The translations under genes were made by a program, and so were the position numbers. The notes under the pieces are model-generated. The model was not told the DNA's origin. It was given only the letters and a program-made list of their open reading frames with translations, and ran no database searches. 64,000 bases of DNA, taken from positions 1 to 64,000 of the forward strand of contig SMMW01000506.1 of assembly GCA_004794655.1 (NCBI GenBank). Direction: 5' to 3'. Positions 26,877 through 57,336 of this stretch are shown in pieces (the stretch's first letter is position 1; each line of letters begins with the position of its first letter). This DNA comes from Marisa cornuarietis. Taxonomy: Eukaryota; Mollusca; Gastropoda; Architaenioglossa; Ampullariidae.

Positions 26877-27092
26877 ATAAAGACGTTACAGGCGGTCCAG
26901 TGGCGCAACGGTTAGCGCCGGTCACCAATACAGTGAAGGTTGGCTGTCCTGGGTTCAGTTCTCGTCTCGGGCACGCTGTTCTTTCTCTGCATGTGGCATC
27001 TGTTTACTGGCTGCCTTGCCGTGATATAGCCTTAGTTGCTGGCTCGGCGTAAAACACCAATTTAAAAAAATAAAAAAAATAAAGACCTTACA
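26877..27092 (+). mobile_element. SINE family 1, complete copy with target-site duplication
   Basis: The body is 26891 to about 27078. The tRNA-like head GTGGCGCAACGGTTAGCGCC (A box) is followed by GGGTTCAGTTCTCG (B box), a middle CTGCATGTGGCATCTGTTTAC, and a tail TTGCCGTGATATAGCC...GGCTCGGCGTAAAAC with A-rich end. It is bracketed by ATAAAGACGTTACA (26877-26890) and ATAAAGACCTTACA (27079-27092), a 14-bp target-site duplication with one mismatch. That indicates LINE-driven, target-primed insertion. Other copies in the window are at 45495, 60690, 60810 and 61528. Confidence 0.92.
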
Positions 27093-28195
27093 ATGAGAGC
27101 TTCATCAGTTCACTGCCCACTCATTTGTGTGCCGCAGTTTGTTAGCTTGAAGGTCCAATCTGATTCCTGGATGATTCCTCCTTCTTCGCTTTTCGTCATT
27201 TCCAAATGTTCTTCCTCGTTTTGGAGGGCTGCTAGAAGTTCCTCAATGGAATAGCTGCCCTAGAGAAACTGTCTACGGGTTTACATACTTGTATCATACC
27301 GCCTTTATTGTGTTTGTCATACCGCGCGATACACGTGTTTACCACAAGGAGTACACCTTGTTTTTGCAATTCTTTTACGGAATGTACAGCTGGAAAAATT
27401 TTCTTGAAATCTTAGTTAAGCACAACACACGATCACATAACAGGATTTAACATTATGGTTAAAATAACTCATAAAACTCAGGCCAATCATCCTAAAACAT
27501 AGAACTTGTTATGTCAGTTGTAGGGCTATATAAAGAAACAGCAAGAAAACTAAAATTGAAATTCTTCGTCTGTTAGACAGGAATGGCCAGTGCTTTGTAT
27601 TCGGAGCTTTTTGAATTTTTTTTCTCTCTACCCGCCGAAAGCGGATGTGCATATATTTTCACAGCATGGTTTTCACCTTATGTTGTTTTTCTTCTGTTAC
27701 TCTTTGGGGAGAGGATAAAAACAACTGTAAAAATTTAATGTAAACAATATTTATCTGCGTAATTTGTTAATGTCAGAATGTGAAGCTAGTGTATAACCTT
27801 TGGCCAGACTGGGACACTAAGTACGAACTCGATTAAAACAGCTGGCTCACAAAATTGTGCATCAGAAGTTTGGTTGTGTGTTTATTGAGAATAGATTTTG
27901 TAGAAAAATTGATTTGATCCACGCAAATACACATCATCTCATCAGTTTACCATTCATCTGGCACAGTCCGACACAAGCACAAAGAACACAGTTGTTTTTG
28001 TTGTTTGTGTGTGGGTAGTACACTTGAATGCCATCTTTTGGTCAGAATGATGGAGAGTGGTTCTTTATATCTTTCTTAAAACAACTTACTATGTCACAGT
28101 TTCGTTTTGTGGAGGAGGGGAGGTTGGGTTCTCGACCGTGGGCCTCTCAACTATCGAGAGAATGTGACGTGTTGGCTCGGTGGAAAAATTTCACA
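27093..28195. other. Intergenic, no gene recognised
   Basis: AT-rich single-copy-looking sequence between the SINE and the 61-bp minisatellite. No exon or RNA signature was seen. Confidence 0.5.
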
Positions 28196-28880
28196 TTGGG
28201 TGTGACTTGCATGATACTGGAATAATCCATATGTTACTTTCTAGAGACAGGTGACACTAGGTGTGACGTGCACAGTACTGGGATACTCCATATGTTACTC
28301 TCTAAAGACAGCTGGCACTGAGTGTGACGTGTACAGTACTGGGATATTGCATATGTTACTCTCTAGAGACAGCTGACACTGGTTGTGACGTGTACAGTAC
28401 TGGGGTACTGCATATGTTACTCTCTAGAGACAGCTGACACTGGGTGTGACGTGCACAATACTGGGGTACTCCATATGTTACTCTCTAGAGACAGCTGACA
28501 CTGGGTGTGACGTGCACAGTACTGGGGTACTGCATATGTTACTCTCTAGAGACAGCTGACACTGGGTGTGACGTGCACAATACTGGGGTACTCCATATGT
28601 TACTCTCTAGAGACAGCTGACACTGGGTGTGACGTGCACAGTACTGGGGTACTCCATATGTTACTCTCTAGAGACAGCTGACACTGGGTGTGACGTGCAC
28701 AATACTGGGATACTATCTAGAAACAGCTGACACTGGGTGTGACGTGCACAATACTGGGATACTATCTAGAAACAGCTGACACTGGGTGTGACGTGCACAA
28801 TACTGGGATACTCCATATATTACTCTCTAGAGACAGCTGGCACTGAGTGTGACGTGCAAAGTACTGGGATACTCCATATG
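28196..28880. repeat. 61-bp minisatellite, about 11 copies
   Basis: The block GTGTGACGTGCACA.TACTGG recurs at 28200, 28261, 28322, 28383, 28444, 28505, 28566, 28627 and 28688 (period 61), then 28737 and 28786 (two 49-bp units lacking the CATATGTTACTC part), then 28847 (61 again). Each full unit carries CATATG, TCTAGA and TGACGTGCAC. Inner units are nearly identical, while outer ones are more diverged. Confidence 0.95.
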
Positions 28881-30148
28881 AGCGCAGAAAGAAGTATGAA
28901 GAATTCATGAGAAAAAAGAGGAAATTTGCCCCGTTTTAATGCTATTTATTAATATTGCATAACAAGGGTTTTTGTGAAAAAATAAACACCAAAGTAAAAC
29001 TGACCGCTGAGATCCTGTATCAGCCATATTCCTGTCTCACCTTACACGCACGGTTGTCGTAAAAAGCACTGATTTATGTCCCACTAGTCTTTGTACCTAC
29101 ACCGAAGGTGCGCTTTTGCACCTCTTAAGTTGGTTTTTTTTTAAGGGAAGACAGAAGAAAGGAAGAAGTTAAGGACCCAGAAGCACTTTAAAGCCCTTTA
29201 GTGGAGGCGTTTATTTGTCCTGTCGTGCCGTGCACACATCTCAGACCGTGGCCACTCCTGACACGCGTGTTTTTACGAGATTTATAAGCACCGTATGAAA
29301 GCGACAGCTCTGAAGTATACGGTGATGGTTCACATAATTACAAAAAGGAGCTTCATGTAAGACACACACACACATAAATATGTAGTGCAACTTTACCGTT
29401 TCGACGATTTCAAGTAGTGGCTTTATTGCTCATTTCAAGAAAATCACTCTCACATAGTGCTTATCCATATGTTGGTAGTTGTTTTTTTTAACTGCTACGC
29501 TCAGCACTTTACACTTCTCAAAGTTTAAAAGACTTGATGATCATTGTTTACTCGCATATTTAAGAGACTATGATTGTAAAGGGAAAGGGTCCTTAAAGAG
29601 GCAATGAACGGTATGTCTTCGCTACTGCGTGGAGTGTGGACCCCAGTTCTACCATTCTGCTCACTTTTATATTTCCTTGGGGAATAACACCCTCGTGTTC
29701 TGCTTAGGGGATGGACCCTTTTCGAGTCGAATCACAGTCACAGTCAGTCACAGTCACACAGTCCTACAACCCCACAGTCCCACAGTCACAGTTACAGTCA
29801 AGCTCCCTAATACATTAGAATACTTTCCCGACATTTTCTTAGTTAATTTTTTTTTAATCTGGCTATTTTTATCTAAAACCCATGTCTCAAAACTAGGATG
29901 GATAATCTTTAAAAACATTGTAAGAAATATCTGATAAAAAGCTTTCAGCTATCACAGAACAGTCGACCCCTTGATTCGTTCTCTAATGACTTTTATACTT
30001 CTTTCAGCTCATTATTATTCTAACGACCATGTATTTAAATCTTTGGCTTCTCTAGAAAGAAAATACGCATGTTGACGGCTGCTTGCATGAGATGGAATTT
30101 GAGGAAAGAAAGGAACTTTAATGATGGATATGCTCAACTTTTAAACAC

Positions 30149-30241
<93 letters not shown>

Positions 30242-31519
30242 GGTCTCTTCAGTCTGCTGTTGCTGACCTCTGTACCACGCATCAAATGGGAAAAAATTCG
30301 ACAAACGTTCCTTTCCTCCTGAAGCCCTTATTTTATAATTTCTGTTCCCTATTCTCTTAAAACTGTGTCTAATTCAAATCCAGTCTCAAAAAATGTCCTT
30401 AAGAAATGTCCTGTGTAATCAGGAGCACTGTTCCTCTCACAGTTTTTCATCCACGCATGCAGTTGATGTTTGTGTCAAGCTGTCGTCTGCTTCCTACCGC
30501 TCATTTTTCTATTCTAATTTGGCTGTCGGCTCGTTTGAAGATTTTCTTGTGTACCGCACTGAGCTCTCGTCCACACGGGAAAATGCGCTATACATTTCTT
30601 TTTTATCTTCATTGTTATTATTGCAGTTATTGTCATAGATATTTTAATTAAGCAGATTAGATGTTGTGTCATAGTGATATTACCTTTTTGTTATGGGCGA
30701 ATGCCTTAATCAACAATAGTTATTCTTATTCTGTCTCGGTCGGTCGGTCGGTCGGTCGGTGTCGTCTATTCATTCCCAATGCAAGAAGAGACAACCCCTA
30801 TTTAAACAACAACAACAACAAAAAAGTGCGCCATTATTAAACTTTTTTGTCCTTTTCACATGACATTGCATCATGCGAGGGGGAACCCCGGCCTGTAGCC
30901 TCACTACTGAGGTCAAAGTGTGCCGGACGGGCACAAATGAGGGGAAGAAGAGAGACAGGGAAGGGTGGGGAGGCGTTCGAGGAAGGGGAAAGAGGGGAGA
31001 GTGTGTGCACTAGGCAGGCAGCAGAAGTACAGAGCGAGAGAAAGAGGGGCTGGGAGGATAAGGGGAGGGGGGTGTTTGTGCAGCTAACGGCGATGACGAC
31101 AAATTTGCCCATTACCTGCCAGGCCCGCGGACAAGGAAGCGATAATTTCCCCCCCCCCCACCAATGCCACTACAGATCAGGGCCTCACAGCTTCCACTCT
31201 GAGAGCTTCGCACGATTTATGGCAGAGAAGGGAGGAGAGGGCTGGGGTCCGACCGGCTGACCCTCCCAGAGATACGCTCAGACGTGCAGACAGACGTCTT
31301 ATCCTGAGCTCAACTTTCCACTCTCTTTCTCTCTCTGTCTGTCTGAGTGCGATGCTCGAGTTGTCTGTGTGCCGCCTCGTCTTCATGGCGACATCGTTGC
31401 TGCTGTTAACGGACTGAAAACGAAGTAAGTCGCGGGGAGCGTCACGCCCTCCGTTGTCGGAGTTTGCGCAGTGCGCCAGTCGCCAGCAAGTCACGTGCTT
31501 CCTGCCAACCGCAAGCCCT
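28881..31519. other. Intergenic sequence upstream of gene B
   Basis: Contains CACAGT-rich simple repeats (29730-29803), a (TG)n tract (30152-30240), a (CGGT)n tract (30736-30762), a purine-rich block (30940-31075) and a CpG-richer stretch (about 31240-31500). The last includes an E-box CACGTG at about 31492 immediately upstream of the promoter candidate. No separate gene was seen. Confidence 0.55.
30152..30240. repeat. (TG)n microsatellite
   Basis: About 44 uninterrupted TG dinucleotides. Confidence 0.98.
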
Positions 31520-31545
31520 TATAAGAGAGAGAGTGGACAACTCCA
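31520..31545 (+). promoter_or_regulatory. Candidate core promoter of gene B (TATA + initiator)
   Basis: TATAAG starts at 31520 and CTCCAGTGC, an initiator-like C-A-G-T with A at 31545, lies 25 bp downstream, the usual TATA-Inr spacing. The upstream 250 bp is CpG-rich and contains CACGTG. The site lies about 1.03 kb before the start codon, which is in the next exon. Not proven: a second TATATAAAG occurs at about 31598. Confidence 0.5.
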
Positions 31546-32576
31546 GTGCGAGTCTCGCGGATCTCTTCTGTACATTAATTTCCTACATTGCTGTTGATAT
31601 ATAAAGTAGATCACTTGGGGAAAAAACTTTCTGCAGTAAGTGTGAAAAGAACCAGAAGGAATTTCACAACTTGGGCCATTCTGCCAACTTGACTGTCTGT
31701 AAGGTGCTCACCTTATTTTTTTTTTTAAAAAGCTTTTTCACAGGTATTTTTATTGATACCGTGTTATTTCAAGGATTTTCTTTTTCATATAAATTCATCG
31801 CACTGTCATCAGTAGTATAGCATGGCTATTTCATCATTTCTTACCAAGTTGCTTGTCTACATAGGTTTGTTATCATTTTGTTTACATTCCTATTACACAG
31901 TAATTTTACGTCCGTCTTTCAAGCACATTTGGTTCTTTATAAGGAAATGTTAGAAAATATTTCTCATTATTTGGGCTTAAAAATACTAATTGTCTGGTGT
32001 TGTAATAATAATAAATGTTATTATTATGTTATTATTATTATTGCCGTGACACATACAGTATTTGCTACTGTTTTCTGTCAATATACACTTACCGTTGACT
32101 ATAAATTTACCTATGCAGTACAATGTCGGCTTTATTTTTTTTTAACTATGGACTTGTGTAATTATGTAGTGTGTAGATGTTTTTTCTGTAACTATAAGAA
32201 GAAAAAGGAGAACACATAACGCTGTGCCCAGCCAAAGCAAGGTTCACCGATTTTTTTGCAAGAGCCAGTTAAACGTCCTCAATCTCTCTATTTCACACTC
32301 ACACACACAAACACACACACGCACACACACACACACGCACACACGTACACACACACACACACACACACACACGCCCCAGTATACTGTTTAATAGAGACTT
32401 ACACTTCATCTCTTTATCATCAATTTATATTTTCAGGAATCAGCTGACGAAGAAACTTCTCCGTGTCTTGAAATCCGAACTTGTTCAACTTCGCCTGCAC
32501 TTTAATTTGACTTTTTTTTTCTTTTTTTCTTTTTTTTTATCTTCGCCTTTCTTTCAGGCTTCCCCCACTTAACACC
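31545..32576 (+). other. Gene B 5' UTR region (two exons inferred)
   Basis: If transcription starts at about 31545, a noncoding first exon could end at 31635 (GCA|GTAAGT). The second exon begins at 32558 after CTTTCTTTCAG, with 19 nt of leader before the ATG. The acceptor is strong, while the first-exon donor is a guess. The intervening sequence includes a (CA)n tract (32297-32373). Confidence 0.45.
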
Positions 32577-53401
<20,825 letters not shown>

Positions 53402-53689
53402 CAGAGGATTGCATCAGTGAATGGACCAAAGAGCGAGGGTGCTTCACAGCATTACTAATATTATTCATTCATGTTGAATGGCGATGCATGATACTCCATT
53501 GCTTGGCAGGACAGCTCGGGTGAACTTCCGTCACTTCTGTGCTCCAGTCACAGAGCAGTTAATTCCCTTCCCTCTACCGTCACTGCTGTATGATGTATGT
53601 GTGGTATTTTAGCCTTTTGTTGTTTGCTTGGTTCCTTCCAAGACTACTGTGTGATCTATACATATATACCGTATTTACACCCGTGGGAA

Positions 53690-53965
53690 AAGTGGATAGC
53701 AGAGTGGTTAGAGCACTGGTGTCCGAACTGAGAGCGCGCTGGTTCAATACCCATTTAGCGCAGCAACCGTCACCAAGTCGACCTAGCTGGCGGGAATGGG
53801 TCTAACTCCACAGATGGTTGGTGATGGGAAGGCAGCGAGGGAGAGGAGAGGAGCACAGCCCTCACGTAAAGCTGGCCCCGAGAAAAGTGAAGTCTCTAAC
53901 ACCTCAGACCTCCACCCCCAACGACCTGAAAAGGTTAGGGGAGATCCTTTACTTTACCTTTATCT
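53690..53965 (+). mobile_element. SINE family 2 copy in gene B 3' UTR
   Basis: The tRNA-like head GGATAGCAGAGTGGTTAGAG (A box) and GCGCGCTGGTTCAATACCC (B box) are followed by blocks shared with the inverted copy at 13087-13345: GGCGGGAATGG, ACTCCACAGATGGTTGG, GGCCCCGAGAAAAGTG, CTCTAACACCTC and AACGACCTGAAAAGGTTA. No clear target-site duplication was found. Confidence 0.85.
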
Positions 53966-54734
53966 TACGCCCATGGAGACGAACGGTTCTATGCTTTATT
54001 CTTCACTACCTTATGTAGATTTCTATGCATGTAATTCCTGTTGACATTGTTTCCTCTGGAGGTACACATGTACAGACAACGCTACTGTTTTTTTGTACAC
54101 ACTGCTTTCTGAAGTAATCCATCTGGGACAGTGGCAGACTGCTGAACCATATGGCTGCCTGTTGGCACCGGTGGGATTTCACTCTTCACTGGACGGGATG
54201 TTAAAGTTGAAGGAACATTCTTCAGATGGAGAATGTGAAAACAAGAAAGAAACTGCCATAGTATGAAATTTTCTTTGTGAGCATGTCCCTCGGTGAGTGA
54301 GCTCCTCCGAATGAGTGGCTCGTGGTCAGTGTGCCATTTAGCGAGTTAAGGAACTGGACTCATCGACAAACAAGATGTACTTTGGAGGAATGACACATTC
54401 GTCTGTTTCTCTTCAACTGCTGGGGAGAAAAACTTTCGCAGCCGAGGACTTCTGCTCCAGTAGATCATGTGACGAAATTAACGTGTCTACAGAATCTTCA
54501 TAAGGGATTGCTTCAATTTTTATAGATAATTTCACTTTGGCATGCTGGTCATGTTAACGGATCCTCGATTGTGTTTTATTCTTGTGTTGTATGTTCTGCA
54601 ACTGTCTCATGTTGAGATCTATTATGTGTGATGAATTTTAAAAATGGAGACTGTGATTATTTATAAAAATGAGACGTTGTTACCACTGAGAGACACAGTC
54701 GAGGCTATTTTAGTGCTCTTTACATTGCGCTAAG

Positions 54735-54740
54735 AATAAA
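54735..54740 (+). terminator. Poly(A) signal of gene B
   Basis: AATAAA, the first in the 3' flank, with a downstream GT-rich element. Confidence 0.7.
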
Positions 54741-54760
54741 ATGCGGCCACATCACTGGTT

Positions 54761-57254
54761 TGTGTGCTTGCTTCCTTGCTTGTTTGCTTGCTTGCATTTT
54801 AGTATTTTGTTGTTATTGTTCCTTCCTTCTTTGGATTGCTTTTTTGTTTTGCTTTGTTGAAGTTTACAAAACGATCCTCTGAGTTTCGTGTATTGGAGTC
54901 AATAATATCGCGCATTTATTTTTGTATAATTTTTAAAAAATTAAATGTGACATTATTTTGGCATGTATATGTTTTATATAAACTATTTTCTGAGTTTTAT
55001 TTTCGTGCGCGCATGTTGAGAGGGCGGTTTCATCTGAGAGTGTAAAAGAATTATAAAAATACGACCTTCTTCCCCTAGCCGCACTCTCACCTGATTAAAC
55101 CCCATCCCGTACATATGTTGATGATCGCACGTGTACGCATGTATGCTCACGTGTTCAAACATAAGCGTACACGCACACACGAGCTGGCATACACATGCAT
55201 GCGCGCGCCTTAAAGCCATGATCTGAAACTTGAAATCAGCATTTTTGTGTTAGAAAAGGAAAAAGTCACTCTGTAACAAAAACAAAGAGTTATGGCCCCT
55301 AGCAGCCGGCAGGAACTAATTGGGCGGGTTGGGTTTTTGTCAGAAGGTCTGCTACCTTTCCACGCTTCTCCAAAGTTTGTGAAATGTTATATTCTGTCTT
55401 CGCTACTTACACAAATTAAGTCTCTAGGTCTTTGTCTAATACAGACAATGGCATCAATATCTGTTCTCGATGATTTGAAGAGAACTAACAACGTCAACAA
55501 GATGGCGGTCGACTTGGTAACAAACAGCAGCATGTAGGACACGAGGTTTAAAGATGTTCTCGTAGGTGTGGACGAAGATTGGATGGTTTATTTTACGGAT
55601 TTCGCGATGTTCAATGTCTCGAGAAAATTCGCGTTAAATGGCAGACGACTGTAGTGACAATGAGTCTATCATCTACTCGGGCTGCTCGAGAGTTGTCGTC
55701 ACTCGTGCAACGCTCGTCGTGGTGACAGCAGTTCACCCCTTTCCCCCTTTTCCCCTCCTCCCCAGTGTCCGACGGCGCACAGTGATTAGTTCTCAGTCTC
55801 TACTGAACAGTGTGACATGGGATACTTGCTGTAGATTTTTGCAAAAACTGTCGCAGCACTAAATACGTTTTTTCAGAGAAACCTGGGAAATTGGTCTACT
55901 TGTGTTTCCGTAATTTTTGGACTGCACAATTCGCATCCATAAAACATTTGAGAACACAAGTAAGATATTGCATTTGTTCCACCTTCTCCTTTCATCCTGT
56001 TTGTATTTAATTTTTTTGTTGTTTTGCTGTTTTGCCTTACACTGTCTCATTACATTCTTTTTTAAACAGAGTGACTTGCCTTTGTTTTCTTTTGTTTTTT
56101 TTTTGGGGGGTGTGATTTTTTAGATGTTTATTTGTCGTTTACCTACTCTTGTCTTTTTTCAGTTAAAAAAATCAGCACTTTGTCAGATTAAATTAATGTT
56201 TATTTTTTGTTTTTAATGTTTAATTACTCCTGCAGTTTCTATTTTCTTCTTTCTTCATCTTCTGACAACAGCTCGTCACCATTTTGAAAAACGTCACGGT
56301 AAGTAGCGCCCCCTATGACTCTCCGAGTAAGGACGAAGTGTTCGTCTCGACCATAGACTTATAATGTAACTTCGTGGTCACGACCTATAACGCAGATTAA
56401 ACTTATCTATCGTCTTGGCCTCGGCGCCCCTACACAGCATCAGGCAGACTTCATTTCGTAACGAGGGTAGATAAGGTACCCAGACGACGCCCAGGCGCTG
56501 CTGGAATGCTGGCATATGGGCTCAATCTCCCTCAAGGTCGCTGGACAGGTGTTAGTAGTCGCTAGCAGGGAAGCGGGTCCCACCAGTGACTGAGACAGGC
56601 AGATCGCCTTTTAATCTTTCGCGACTGGGGCGCTCCCTCTTCTCCAACCTTCATCCATCCTACTCTCTTCCTTTTGCTTTTAGCCACAAAAGGACCAATG
56701 ATGGTATTATCGGGGTGGAGAGGGGGAAGGTAGGATGCAGCAATCGGCTTAATTTGAGTTATCTGCTGAGGGGCTCGATCATTGCTTCTGGGGATAAACG
56801 GTTTATCTTCTAGCCATGTCCAGTTTCTCCTAGGACTATGCCACGTGACTTCAGATCTTTGCGCATGTTCACGTCCTCTCAAGTCGTTGACTTCAAACAG
56901 AAATCAGTTTCTCAAGCTGTTACCAGGCCGAGGGGTTCGTTGTCTGTACTTTTGCTGTTTGTATTCTCGATATTTCGTCACATACCTTGGGTACACTTAC
57001 CTTTATAACTTTCCTGATTGAATATTTTCATAATAATTTGCTATGTGTTTTTTCACATACACTATTTTGCATTTAGCTTTTGAGACTACAAAACAATTTA
57101 TGTAGACCTGCTTTCCCCGCCTACCCCTTTCTCCAATCTACATCTTCATTTCCTAGACATATACCTTAAAGCTCCTATTGCTGTCATTGCTTTGTTAAAC
57201 AAGAACCCCATACATTCGCTAAGATCGATTTATAACCGAGGTGTTCTTGTGCAG
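54761..57254. other. Short intergenic gap and presumed gene C 5' leader
   Basis: 2.5 kb between the gene B poly(A) site and the gene C start exon. It should contain the gene C promoter and noncoding exon(s), but I could not place them. A possible donor ACG|GTAAGT is at 56298. It is AT-rich with T tracts. No other gene was seen. Confidence 0.5.
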
Positions 57255-57336
57255 CCCGTCATGATGTCACGTGATGGTCTCATGTGCTGGCTGACGACGT
57301 GGGTATTGTCAAGGACGATCGTCGCACAATCATTTG
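57255..57336 (+). CDS. Gene C signal-peptide exon with start codon
   Basis: The acceptor GTTCTTGTGCAG ends at 57254. ATGATG follows at 57261, and the peptide reads MMSRDGLMCWLTTWVLSRTI and VAQSF, ending in phase 1 (TTTG|GTACGG). Gene B ends its equivalent exon TACG|GTACGA after VTAQSY. The shared AQS[FY]-D junction, phase and GTACG donor identify it despite low similarity in the hydrophobic core. Which of the two adjacent ATGs is used is open. Confidence 0.8.

Larger units (their letters stand above)
53402..54760 (+). other. Gene B 3' UTR
   Basis: The first AATAAA after the stop is at 54735-54740, followed by GT-rich sequence (54756-54790), as expected of a cleavage/polyadenylation site. The UTR of about 1.35 kb would include a SINE (53690-53965). 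Confidence 0.7.

Noticed and set aside
26891..26990. Possible tRNA gene (A and B box)
   Set aside because: The box sequences belong to the head of a dispersed SINE with a fixed tail and target-site duplication. No complete cloverleaf acceptor stem was seen.
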